Positions 10,406 through 23,043 of a DNA stretch of 64,000 nt are shown one piece after another (the stretch's first letter is position 1; the number at the start of each line of letters is the position of its first letter). Origin of the DNA: Allacma fusca (lineage: Eukaryota > Arthropoda > Collembola > Symphypleona > Sminthuridae). The stretch is taken from contig OX359245.1 in NCBI GenBank assembly GCA_947179485.1, positions 44,503,067 through 44,567,066 of the forward strand, given 5' to 3'. A program made the translations under genes and the position numbers. The notes under the pieces are model-generated. The model saw only the letters and a program-made list of their open reading frames with translations. It did not search any database and had not been told where the DNA came from.

Positions 10406-13400
10406 ATGGCCACCACTCAGATCACTAGCAGCATTACAAAGGTCAGGATTAGATTTGAATTCTGGCAGCAAAAATTCTGAGATGACACTTTTGTTCCCTT
10501 TGTTGAATTGTTTGTGGGGAAAGCTTCAAAAGTAGAAGGAGATTATTATTTTGATGGAATTAAATTTTGTTATTATTAAAATAGGGGAAAGATGATTATT
10601 AATAATGAGTTTTTTTTTTGAAATCGGATTTTTTAGACCCCGGCCGAAAAGAACCAGATCGTATTTGAAGAGCAATGGCCCAAGATGCAGCCCACAATAG
10701 TGAAATTACTTAGACAGGAAGCTGTCAATAGGTCAGAGTGGCATGATTTGTTTTACTCGGTTCATCAAGTTTGCTTGTGGGATGAGAAAGCTGCCAGTAA
10801 GATTTATAAGGCTTTGCAGGAAAATATAACGGAGTTCATTGGACAAGCTCAATTGGTAAGTTGTTTTCGTTTTTTTCGATTGTTCCGGTTTGTAGGATTA
10901 GGGGATATTTGGGATTGGGATGATTATAGAGATATTTGGAGTAGTGGGTTTGTGGGACCTGTTCTAAGAGTGTTGGAGGGATGGATGGAGGAAATTAAAT
11001 GGAAATGTGAATGTATTTTTTGGAATTAAAATACGGAGGGATTTGGAAGTTACTTGTAATGACGTCGATGTGGGATTTGATAGGGAAAATGAGTGGAGGC
11101 TTTGATATTGGTTGCAGAATGGTGATTCTGTGAGGGATTTAATATGAGGATGTGGTGGGTGTAATGTGGAATTGTAAAGTGTTGGTTTTTAAAACTTTTT
11201 AGCGTGTGCTAGCCCATGCAGAGGATCAGGCCTTGCTCAAAGCATACATCACTGAATGGCGGAAGTTTTTTGAGCAATGTGGCTACTTGCCGAAGCCCTT
11301 CATTCAAGTAGAGTTATCTTTGAATAATCATACAACCAGCTCTTCCTCCACGATGCCCAAGAAACACAAGAATGATGACTCGGACGTGCGGAAGGTAATG
11401 TTTATTTTAGGTGTTTAATTCTAAGTAATGTGAAGATTGAAGAAGGAGTTGTATTTTGACTGTTATTTGCTCTGCTCTGCAAGTTTTTGGATGGAAATGG
11501 GATTTTTAAAGAATAATAATTATTGGACAAATTGTCATTTGTGAAATTGTAATGCTAAAGTGGTATTTTTGTATCAGCTGATGCTGGACAGTTGGAATAA
11601 TCAAATATTCAGCAATATCAAGCAGCGTTTGCAATCCTCGGCCATGAAATTAGTCCGGGCTGAAAGGAATGGGGAGGCGTTTGATTCTCAGTTGGTGATC
11701 GGTGTGAGGGAATCTTATGGTAAGCCTGGGACATTCTAATTTAAAAAATAAAATGTTTTCGGAGGTATGGAGTAAATGTATTTTTTGTTGATGAACGTCT
11801 TAATGAGGCTATGGACTAGTTGGCTAAAGTTTGTCTGTCTTGTTTTTATAGTTAATCTCTGTTCAGACCCGGATGACAAACTGAAAATCTACCGGGAAAA
11901 TTTTGAGAAGGCTTATATCGAAGCCACGGAGTCCTTCTACCGTCTGAAGTCCCTAGAGGAGCTGAACCAAAACGGAGTGCAGAACTATATGAAATATGCT
12001 CACACGAAATTAAAAGAAGAGGAGGTTCGGGCGAAGAAGTATCTCGAAACTACCATCTCCATTCAGGCTTTGATGGACAGTACTGTGAATGTGTTAGTGA
12101 CGTTGTACAAGGACCAGATCCTTTGCGAAGCTCCTGGGATGATAAAACGGAACGAGACAGACAAGCTTCAGCTCATGTACAAACTAATGGACAGGGTCCC
12201 TGATGGGATACAGTCCCTATTGTCCGACCTGGAAGATCACATCATCAATGCTGGGCTAGAGGATATGAAAATCAATGCCCTCACGATCACTCAAGACTCA
12301 GAAAAATATATTGAGAGACTTTTGGAACTATTTAGACGGTTCAGTCTACTCGTGAAAACGGCCTTCCTGGATGACCCTCGCTTTCTCACCTCTCGGGACA
12401 AGGCATATAAAATCATTGTTAATGACACTTGCATTTTCAAACTAGAGCTTCCGGTCAAGCCTGGAGTCATCAAGACTACTCCAGAGTCACGGTGCCCGGA
12501 GCTACTAGCTAATTATTGTGATCTCCTCCTGAGGAAAACTCCGCTGAGTAAGAGGCTGACGAGTGATGAGATTGAGGCGAGGTTGAAGGATGTGGTAGGC
12601 AATAATTAGATCATTGTACTAATAAAGTCATAATACAAAATCTGTATGAACTCTAACTTGAAGTTTTGGCTTGCAGCTTCTAGTCTTAAAATACGTGCAG
12701 AACAAGGATGTATTCATGCGATATCACAAGGCTCATTTAACTCGACGACTAATTCTTGACGCTTCTGCGGACTCGGAGAAAGAGGAGAATATGGTAGAGT
12801 GGTTGAGAGAGGTTGGAATGCCGGCAGATTACGTCAACAAGTTGGGCAGAATGTTCCAAGATGTTAAGGTTTCCGAAGATTTGAACTTGCAGTTTAAGGA
12901 ACAGTATCGACTTACAAAAGGGGCTGTTGCAGGTATGTTGGAGATTTTTTGCTTTTGTTTTAAATTCGTTGGGCTTTGAAATCCCGTTTAAAATATACTA
13001 TTCTATCACACATCTTAAGTTCGAGATCGTTCTAAAATATTATTTTTAAATTGAAATTACAAATGAAATAATAATGAAATCAATACTTGACAGACTCTAT
13101 TAATATCAAAATACTAAACGCTGGCGCTTGGGCCAGAGGCAGTGAGAGAATAAATGTATCACTACCGCTAGAGCTTGAGGATTATATTCCAGAAGTAGAG
13201 GAGTTCTACCGGCGGAAGCATAATGGAAGGAAGTTGCAGTGGTACCACCATATGGCAAACGGCACGGTATGTACTTAATGCAGTAGAAAGTCTGAATTAG
13301 CATTTTTCAATAGTTACCTAATTTATGAGAAAATTGTTGTAAGTTATTGTTGTATATTGTACATTAATTCAAACGATGTGCGTAAATTTTTGTGTAAAAC

Positions 13401-14306
13401 GTTTGTTTGTATTTTCAGATAACTTTCTCTAACTCAGTAGGGAAATTTGACTTAGATGTGACGACCTTTCAGATGGCAGTCCTTTTCGCATGGAACCATC
13501 GTCCCAATGAGAAAATCTCCTACGAAAATCTAAAATTAGCGTCCGAACTACCGGACCCAGAGCTGCGAAAGACTTTGTGGGTAAGTCATGTAATAGTATT
13601 GGTGTTGCTACAGATTGTATCCACATAAATATTTCTATTTAAATATATATGGGATGCCATTAATCGTTATCGTTACGATTAATAATTAATGGCATCCAAT
13701 ATCATGTGTGTAAATATACGATTAGAAATCTTACGTATTCTTTAAACGCATTATAATAATTACCACGATTGCTGATTTTTGTTCCCCAGTCTCTAGTAGC
13801 TTTCCCCAAAGTAAAAAGGCAGCTTCTTTTGTACACCCCTGAGGTTCAGAGTCCAAAGGATTTCCAAGAAGATACACATTTTTGGGTTAATCAGGAATTT
13901 ACTGTAATGTAAGTTGCACGCGAAAATGCTAAATTTCTTTAATCATTGGGATTACTTGAATATATATTAATATTTTTGTTTGTTCAGAAAAAATAATAAG
14001 GTCCAACGTAGAGGCAAGATAAGTTTAATAGGTCGATTGCAGCTATCAACGGAAAGATCCCGCGAGGAGGATAATGAAGGAATTGTCCAATTAAGAATCC
14101 TCCGTGTTCAAGAAGCCATCATCAAGATACTTAAGATGAGAAAGAGAATTTCCAACCTTCAATTGCACAATGAACTAATTGATATTCTCAAGAATATGTT
14201 TTTACCCTCTAAGAAAATGATCAAGGAACAGATAGAGTGGTTGATGGAGAATAAGTACATGAGAAGAGATGACAAGGATATAAATATTTTTGTTTATATG
14301 GCCTAA
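10406..14306 (+). CDS. Cul5: Cullin-5, scaffold of CRL5 ubiquitin ligases
   Basis: Ten exons join in phase: 10406-10441, 10637-10855, 11203-11394, 11578-11719, 11852-12594, 12677-12932, 13094-13266, 13419-13580, 13790-13908, 13988-14306, giving about 786 aa (human CUL5 is 780). The start is the short exon MATTQITSSITK. N-terminal cullin repeats carry FEEQWPKMQPTIVKLLRQE and LLKAYITEWRKFF. The cullin-homology domain has NKDVFMRYHKAHLTRRLIL and VEWLREVGMPADYVNKL. The C-terminal winged-helix/Nedd8 region has IVQLRILRVQEAIIK and KMRKRISN (the neddylation-lysine neighbourhood), and the protein ends in IFVYMA. In animals CUL5 bridges elongin B/C-SOCS-box receptors and RBX2 in the nucleus and cytosol. 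A Ser/Thr/Lys insertion near residues 140-155 (HTTSSSSTMPKKHKND) is longer than I expect. Introns near the start are G/T-rich. Identity is very likely; the exact first exon is inferred. Confidence 0.96.
13652..13697. repeat. Intronic palindrome in Cul5
   Basis: GGATGCCATTAAT at 13652-13664 is the exact complement of 13685-13697, and an inner pairing (ATTAATCGT / ACGATTAAT) is also possible. It lies in intron 8. The outer GGGATGCCA resembles the terminal repeat of the hAT-like element at 48414, so it may be a very short relic; that is inference. Confidence 0.8.
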
Positions 14307-16091
14307 AATTTACCAGACATTTCTTCCCTATTCAAATCCTTCAGCACGGCCTCTTCCGTAGTGTTATTTAAAAACAAGCCGCTACAATTTTTAATTCTTC
14401 TGGATTATCCAGGAAGAGACATTATTATAAAGAAATTTCAATATTAACATTACAAAAATATTGGAGCAACGAAGCATTTCTACACATTTTTATGCTATAC
14501 AAAATACGTTTTGTTTATTTTTTCCCGTTATTTTTTTTTCCGAAAATGAGAACAATACGTTGTAACTCATGTTTGTGTAATTGTATTAATTAATGTGCTC
14601 CATTTTGTAAACCTACGCGTAAAGATTTTTCCCAAAAAAGCGGTAATTTATATCCTTCGGGCAAAAATAATCTCCTTCCAGAAAATTCTATAAGAATTGT
14701 ACATAAAAGAATTATCTTTAGTAAATAATTCTCTTGAAACCAACTTTGTTTAAATAGATATGTAGCAAAAGAAATCGTGTAGAATGTTTAGAGAATTGTC
14801 GTTGTCTCTTTTGAAAATATAATATTTTTACGTCCACTCAAAAATGAATGATATATATATATAGCTAATTATAGAAAATTATAAGTAATAAATATGATAC
14901 TTAAAGTAAATACAAAGTGAATACTTAAATAAAGAAGATACTTTGATAGTTTTTTTCACGCGAAAAGTATTCCTTCCAACCTTCCTCATGGTTTTAGTTA
15001 AGTCAGGATTGAGGAGAACATCACATCTGAGGCTACAGAACATTTTTATTAAAACATTGATTACATATCAGAGTCACCTTAAGTAATAACAGGAAATTTT
15101 TTTTAGTGATAGTTGTCATTTTTACAATGTACTCACATGTAGAGAATATTACATAATTAATAGAATCGAAAATAATATCTTTCGATACATAGAATATATG
15201 TATTATATGCATTACATGCTACACTGGTTAAACGATTGGCACTTTTGGAAGTCAACTTGTCATTTATATAGTTAATCATATAACAAAGAACGAACTGATA
15301 AATATATCATATCAATTTAAACTGACTCAATTAAAACACCTCATTGAAAGCACCCTCAACAACATTGTACTTATTTGGGCGCCGCACCGTTTGAAATAAC
15401 AATATGACTCTATTTACAGTTAACACAATATCATAGTTGAAAGATACACTGGCCTTGGGTTTCATTAATGTCTGACCATATGTGACTAAAACCTTCACAT
15501 GAAATTAATTAATTGAATTAATTTTCTAATTAATTAAACTAATTAATTTCATTTAGCTACATTACCTAATTTTATAGGTCTATTATAGATTCAAGTCTAT
15601 ATATGATAGGTACGAGTACACAGCATTTAGTGATCATCATTAAAATAGTCTCCAAATTTCAAGAATACTTTATATATTTAAATTCGTAAATGTAATTCTC
15701 ATCTGAAAAAAACAATAAAATTTAAACTGCATTACACATAGCATTTCAAAATGTATAGAAAATTGTCAAATTTAAAATAACTCACATAAACACAATACTT
15801 TTACTTTTAGTACCTGTTGTTGTTAAAGTGATGCATTTTCTTGTACAAACATTTTAATTATAGTATACCTAGTACTTATTGTTTAAGTCTATTGGTTGGG
15901 GTAAATATTATACGTGTGAAAGGTCGAGGGAACTGCGAATTGCGTTATTAGAAGTGTTTGTACAACTATTCAACAAGCGATTGTTACAGGGAAGACGGAC
16001 GACAATGAAAGTATTATAAGTATACGCTGTCTTGAAGACAATGCAAGATGATAATAAACGGAACAAAAGGTTTAGTTGCAATTTATCCCAC
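14307..16091. other. Convergent 3' region between Cul5 (+) and the Mextli-like gene (-)
   Basis: A+T-rich. Possible Cul5 poly(A) signals (AATAAA) occur near 14889 and 14930. No gene was seen. It holds the palindrome listed separately. Confidence 0.5.
15500..15552. repeat. A/T palindrome, about 53 bp
   Basis: ATGAAATTAATTAATT reads back as AATTAATTTCAT across a short centre (TTCT). Nearly the whole segment can fold into one hairpin. Confidence 0.8.
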
Positions 16092-19000
16092 CTATTTCTT
16101 CCCTTGGGATGGCTCCACTCGTTTTGGAGTCTACAAAATTCAAAAATTATTTTCAAATCTAGTAAACTATGTATTAAAAGTCAAAAATAAGTAACTTTAA
16201 TGAACCTGGACAAGCCATTCTGAATATGGAATCAGCAGCAGTTTCACTAATAAAAAATCCTACATAATTTGTAGAATATTTACCTTCAGTACAATGTTAT
16301 CTTGAATGGTTTGGTCCAAATGACTAAAATTTGGCTTGACATTAGATGTGATTTGGATCCCAATTGAGTACAGATCATCTCGAGTGTAGCTGGTAATTTT
16401 TTTCATATCAGCAGTATTCTCCGTACTGGTATCCTCGACAATCCCATTATTAACTGAGGATTCCATCTCCTCCAGGTCTATCTCTGGATAGAGGTTGTAT
16501 TTACACGAGAAATAGTCATCCAGGGCTAGTTTGGCTTCCTGGGATTGGTAAATAATATAATAATTTTCAATGTTAAAGCAAAACTATTTTGTCTAAACCC
16601 ATCTAAACTCTTAACAAGGTCTATATATAAACAACATTAACATCTAAATGCACATTTAATTCTGTTCATATTCAAATAGATATATACGTTCAATTACTAG
16701 ACGCATTAAATTTTTAAAAACAAAATTCATTTATTTGCTATACATCAAATTAAAGCGATATCAAAATCTGACAGTCGAAACTGTGATTTATTAGGTTTAA
16801 CTAGCAGTAGTTTCAAACTCAATATAATACGTTTTTGTGTTATGGATCCACAAAAAATTTTTTCGATTTTCTATTTGATCAATTCTTATTAGATCAATAT
16901 ACAGTATGATGAACAATCAAGCTAACATGGAACCAAGCTTTTATCTAATAGAAAAAATCAGTACTTACAACTGCTCGTATTTAACAATGGATTATTATAA
17001 CTTATCTACCTGAACTAACTGAAAGTTATTGCCAGACACCTTGATGACCTCATCGTTGATGGCCACAGTATAATTGAACTGACAGCCAGAACCGTTGGCA
17101 TCACCGCCACCAGTACTAAGAGTGACTCCAGGTTCTGAATCCGATTCAGAGACTCCTCCAGGACCAATCTTCTTATCCATCATGGCCGATGCGGAAGTAT
17201 CAAAGACTGGCGAGGAGTTCCGGTTGATAGTTTCATGAATCAAGGACTTGGCCAGACTGGTAGGACAAAACGATAAAAATGTCAAATTGTGCCTAAAAAT
17301 CACTAATAAAAACTGTTACTAGAACAACTTATACTTGATTGACTGCTGGGAATAGCCATTGATGGAAAGGACACGCTCTTTCGCCGTCGCACTAACTGTA
17401 ACACAAAAAAATACATGAGAGCACTACTATTATATTTGCCTTGTGAGGTTCAAGCTACAGCAACAAATTGCAAACAGGTATGAAGTACATGTTAGAAATG
17501 CTACAGGTAATTGATTAAGCTAATAATTAATAATTTTTATAATACGTAGCGAGGAATGGAGGAGTGATTTAAATGGTTTGATACTTCAAACAATATTAAA
17601 TACAAATCCGTGGAACATTAAGTTTTGTTAAATACAAGATTATTTGAGGAACCAGCGGTTAATTCAGCTTTTTAATCCGTACACGCTCAAATCCCTACAT
17701 TAAATAAATTAAATTTAAGTTCAAATAACCTTTTTCGAAGGATATTATTGTATCGGATAGTGCCTCTATTATATGCACTCTTCTTCCTCTGACTCCCATA
17801 ACTTGTTAAAATAGAAAATTATCCGAATTGCTCACAATCTCAAATTTGTAAATTCACAAATTGGGTGGTAAAAAAAATTTAAATGAATGATATGAATAAA
17901 TCATAGCGTCATTAATTTAAACACAAATATATAAAGGCACACTTAACAAACAATCGCACCTTTCCCCGAGTCGGAATTTTTAATTAGAATCTCCTCCCGA
18001 TAAGTCTTGCTATCCGGCTTATCCTGAGCAACCGTAGTTCCACCGGGTGGGGCTACTTTAGGATGAGACTGCACCAGCAATTCTGGTCCTTCATCTTCTT
18101 CCTGTGGAACATTAATATCATATATTATTAACACATATTACACTGGCAAAATACTGTTTAGTATTCAAAGAATTCTCTCAACACAATTATTTAAAAAATT
18201 CCTCTAAAGTGTACCCGAAATTACATATTTGTTCAACTCACATGGCCTGTTCTTCTCTGCCTGTAGTAATTACTAGAGTCACTCGGTAGTAACCATTTGG
18301 ACGCTCGAAGTTCTACCAGTTCGAAAATCGCTAGTCGTAAATGTGGAGGGAGACAGGGCTGGGCGGATGCGTCCCTCATAGAAGACATTACCCGGTCCAA
18401 GACGTCTGCTCCACAAAAATTATTTAATATATATTAGAACAACAGGAATACAGGAAATATTTGACACCCACAGGTGAACCGTGAACTTTTATTGATTATA
18501 AAAAATTTAAACTACTACAGCACTACTTCCTTCTCTTTATAATAACATTACCAGGGTACGCCAGCTCAAGATGCGGACCAACACGACGCAAATCCTCAGA
18601 TAAAATCTGGATTTCGGACGAAATCTCCGCCACTCTTGTGTTGTTCATCCCAATCCCATGCAACAGTCTACAAGCTGTCTCCAGTCGGGCGACCACAGTC
18701 TCTGTTAATAGTTTAAAAGTATTTTCAGAAAATTAACACATTGCAAAATTTTTTTAAATATATCCGCATGTTCACCTACCTAACTATACGTAGAACCACG
18801 TTGGAATATCAAATTTAGTTAATAAAGTTAAGCTAAATAAAGTTATTAAAAATATACAAGCCCTTAGAGTTTACTGCAATGCATTTTCAATTTAGGAAAA
18901 ATATCAAAATCTTCCAAACGTTTTTTAAAAGCTTCACATGAAAAACCGGTTAAGTGTCCCAAAATATTTCAAAATCCATTCTCAAACCAAAATTATCCGA

Positions 19001-20544
19001 TTTTGATTTATTTGTAGTCTTTGCTGAGACTAAAACTGAAATGCATTCCGGAATTCCATATTTTAAAATATCATCCATTTTTTCACATTTCAAAAATTCA
19101 GAATGAAAATCTTCATGTCAAATTGACTTTTGATTTTTTCTATTTTTCCACAAAGTTTGATAAAAATTTTAAAAAATTGCAAACATAAAAACTCAAATAA
19201 CGACTGTATTAATTCAATGTATTTTCCCAAATCCAAATCCTCCTGAAAATAAGCAACCACACATGTTACATTCGGCCCAAAAGTCGTAAATACTCCAGTC
19301 ACTACACAGCACCCGCCAAGAACACCATCAGAGCAAAGTAAAGAAATTAATTCCAAAGAAAACACCTCAAACCCAACTTATTTTAAAATCTAAAAAAATC
19401 CAGCTAACATCACCTCCAAAGACACCTAAGACAAACTCCCGAAAAGTTCTGGAACAACCCATTCCCAAAAATAGGACCCACAAAATAACAATAATTTTAA
19501 ATCTGAAAAAATACAACCCAAATTAACTCTAACTATAGGACGATCATCAATCATCAACTATTAAAAATTAAACAAAAAATCATTCCAGACCCTTTAAAAA
19601 AAATCCCCCAAAACCCCAACGAATGTAAAACCCCCAAATCATCTAACTCTCCACATCCACACCAAACCTCTCAAACCCACAGAACCCTCTCGAAACATTT
19701 TCCAATTCTCAAACTAGCTCCCAAATCTCCTTTAAAAACAAAATCCAAAAACCTCAAGTCAAAAATATCTAGCAACTCGGGGTAACCTGAGAACTCCTCC
19801 GAGCCCATCTTCATTCTAATTCCCAATTTCAATTCCCTTCGCATTCAAGTTACAACAGATAATAAATTCTTTCCCAAAATAGCATCCCATCAACCCACTG
19901 ATTTATAAAAATCTGCAAAAACAACCAAAAACGCAAAACGCAACTCAGGGTAATAAAAACCAAAACCAAAATCAAAAAATTCCAACCACAAACTAACGTC
20001 AAGCCCTCAAGCCTCATGCTCATTAAAAACATTCATTGTATATTGTACAACTCAAAAAATATCATCTCCAAACAAATATTTATCTCACAACTAATTTCCA
20101 TACTTTTAAAAATTATGTATTTAAATTAATTATTAGTTTTACATAATTATTTTGTAGCAATTAAATTCATTCCCAGATTTAAGTACATTACACAAAAAAA
20201 AATATAAGCTTAAAATAAATATATATTTAATATATTTAATTATATTAGAAAAATTATTGACAATTTCTTGTGTGACTACAAATATAATTTCATTAGTGTC
20301 ATTTTAATTCTAAATGATTTATACAGGTCAGAATTTAAAAAAAAATACCAGGTGGAGGCATATCCACAGGTTGACTTAGGTACTGATGATTACTCCTTGA
20401 GTAGAGATGCGGCTGTTGCGGAGGCGGAGGTTGTGGAGGTTGTTGCATGGGCTGGACGTGCGGAGCCACATGATGAATCATTGGGTTATTGTACCCCCCT
20501 CGGGGTTGGTAATGCCGGGCTTGATGCTGACTATTTTGCTTCAT
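16092..20544 (-). CDS. mxt: Mextli-like translation factor: MIF4G-like region, KH domain, eIF4E-binding motif
   Basis: Nine exons join in phase on the minus strand: 20349-20544, 18552-18701, 18242-18405, 17960-18101, 17730-17801, 17335-17395, 17010-17256, 16284-16538, 16092-16130, about 441 aa. The start is the ATG at 20544, with an in-frame TAA upstream. The first exon is Gln/Pro-rich. Exons 2-3 give helical MIF4G-like sequence (ETVVARLETACRLLHGIG; LAIFELVELRASKW). Exons 4-7 form one KH domain: YREEILIKNSDSGK, then GVRGRRVHIIEALSDTIISF (GxxG loop is GVRG), then ERVLSINGYSQQSINLAKSL. Exon 8 has YTRDDLY, matching the Y-x4-L-hydrophobic eIF4E-binding pattern with a Tyr in the last place. The last exon ends PSQGKK. 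Mextli proteins bind eIF4E and promote cap-dependent translation in invertebrates. The 24-codon KH exon is too short for an ORF scan and was found by phase and motif. Identity is from memory of the family. Confidence 0.8.
18702..20348 (-). other. First intron of the Mextli-like gene, locally G-free on the + strand
   Basis: No exon seen inside. Between about 19380 and 19840 the + strand is very poor in G: I count 6 G in 19561-19740. The transcribed RNA is therefore G/U-rich and nearly C-free there. See the strand-skew finding. Confidence 0.7.
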
Positions 20545-23043
20545 CGTGGATTCCTGTCTGTCTCCAGTTTTGATGTCTCCAGTTATTCGATCCCTCTTGG
20601 GTTATTTTTTTAAAAATTAATTTTTATTTCTCTCTTGACTAGAATATTTAGAAGAATTGTACTAAATCCCACTGCACCTCTCGCTCTGGTCGTCTAATAA
20701 AATGTGACACGTTTATTTTTAACCTGTCGTAAATGATTACATGTTAGTATATCTATAGTTAAAGGATTGTTTGTACTCAGGAAGTTAAGTTTCTCTTTCG
20801 TTGAAAATAATTTCTATGGTAATAGTCCCTTCAATTGGAGAGTGTTACTAGACAATTTAGATTTGTGGAAGAATAGCTTAAAATTTATTTAAATAAAAAA
20901 AGAAAATCTGGAAGGGCTATTTGAATTCTCGAGCCTTTCGTTCATCTGCCTTTTTGGCAAACTTCACTCCAAGGACATCTTTCTGTCCTCCTGTTTTAAT
21001 ACAGGATGTATTTTTTATATTACTAATAAAATTGGGTGACTATGTGAAAGAAGATTTTTGACATTGATTTAAAAAAAATTATGGGGATAAATAATACTTA
21101 AATTCTGGATGAAATAATTTGAAGAGTTTTAAAATATTGTTGAATTATGGGAACTGGGGTAACGTGAGACTGTTTGAAACTGTGGGTTTTTGAGGGGAAA
21201 AAATGGTAACATCAATGTTTAGTCTTCTTTGAGAGTTTTAAATTTTTTAGAACAGGAAATTCTGGCAAATTATGGTATTTTTAGTAGGCATGGTATGGTA
21301 ACAATGACCTGATTCAAATAACAGCTCAGCTCTCAATTTAGAGTTTCCTACAAAATATCGTCGAAGGGTTTTAAAAAATCCGGAGTTCGTTTAATAGCGG
21401 ATAATATTAAAGTCACCACCTCTGGCATTGTAACAGATTTTAGAAATATTAAAAAAAAAAACGGAGTAATTTTTAGAATTTGAAGAATTAACATTAGCAA
21501 GCAGCCAGCGTCAGGACAATAACTCGATGAAGGAAGTGGGGCGAAATGAGAATAAATGTTTTTGTTTGGAGGTTAAGGGTACTTACTTAAGTACTTACTT
21601 CATAATGAGTTTACGGTACAAGCAAGGTTTTGATTAAAATTTCAATGTTGGACTTGGCTCAAGTTCAAATCTAAATCAAAATGTTTAGATTATTGTGGAC
21701 ATCAATGCAGAGAAAATACAGGTCTGGGAATTGGACATTGCTTACAATTAGATACTGGATGGAAGTAAGTACTTACTTAGTGGATTGATAGATTGAGTTT
21801 GTATGTCTGGGTTTCTGCTGATGGTAATAATTGTAATAGTTTGACATTTGAATGTTTCTGCATATGAATATTTTTTTGTATATGAGTAATTTTGTGAATA
21901 AATATTTCGAAACGATGGGTTGTGCGATTCATAGACATAAAAAAGCCGGTTTATTATTTTCACGCGATCACCTTACCGTCAACCGTCAGTTTACAAGTAT
22001 CATAGTCTGAGGTTTTGTTAGGACTAATAATAACAATATTATTATTACTATTCGATCATTAACTTACTTAAATAATATTTACATGAATGGTCATCGCGCT
22101 AATGCAAATGATAATTCTGTTCGAAATGTCACTGAGTTGTGATACAGCTTTTTTATGTTGAAACATCATAATTAATTACTTGTGTAGAGGTAGAACCTTA
22201 CAATTAGCCGTGTCGTAGTTTTTAGCTAATTTATATTTGGGAACTTAAATGTCTATCAGCAATATAATTACCTCAAGGCTCGCATATAAGAGATCCGCTT
22301 TGTAAACAACTACATGGATTGTTTTCAGGTAAGTATGTAGGGTGTGAGTTTCTGTAAATTGTAGCTGCTGCTGATAAAAACCAAACGGGAACGGGGAGGT
22401 TAGTTAGAAACTGTGTCCTGTACAATTACATGTGAGGTTAGGTGTATTTTCTTTAAAAAGTGGATAAAAAACGCATCCCATATTCGGCATTGGATTTTCC
22501 GGTAACTACGAGCTACTTTTTGTGTGGCGATGTGCTACTGTGACAATACGCAGTGTTACAAAATCTACGGAGTATTGTACGATTGAGGGGCAACAGTTTT
22601 GAGGTGCAGTACATATTACATATTAGGTTGTTGCAAGTGGTCATTTAGTAGTGTTTACAATATTGTTATTTTTGTAAATATTATTATATTTCTGTCGTGT
22701 TGCACAAGAATGCAGAATATGGGAAGCATTTTTGTAGTTCATATAATTACTATCATTGGCGCTTTGATAGGCTGAAGGACAACGCCAGGAAATAATGATA
22801 ATGCTATTAGTTACACGATTTAGTTATTAATTCACCTTATACTGTAAATGATATCTATATCTAATATGTGTGTATTTGAATAATAGAAACTACTACCGCT
22901 CGCAACCAGTGCAACTTAAGTTTGCTAATTAACAATTGAGGAGAATAGCTAAACTAAATCAAAAAAACATTGGTAATAAATACAAGGTAGACTTCTCTTA
23001 TAATCTATCATTTTTCTGTATGTTGTAGTATATAGTTGATATT
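20545..23043. other. Intergenic between two minus-strand genes
   Basis: Holds the upstream region of the Mextli-like gene and the downstream region of TyrRS. No coding pattern was seen, and in particular no EMAPII-like (OB-fold) exon that could extend TyrRS. Confidence 0.5.

Noticed and set aside
20268-20613. Plus-strand frames of 68-101 codons
   Set aside because: They are antisense to the Gln/Pro-rich first exon of the Mextli-like gene, which has splice and phase support.
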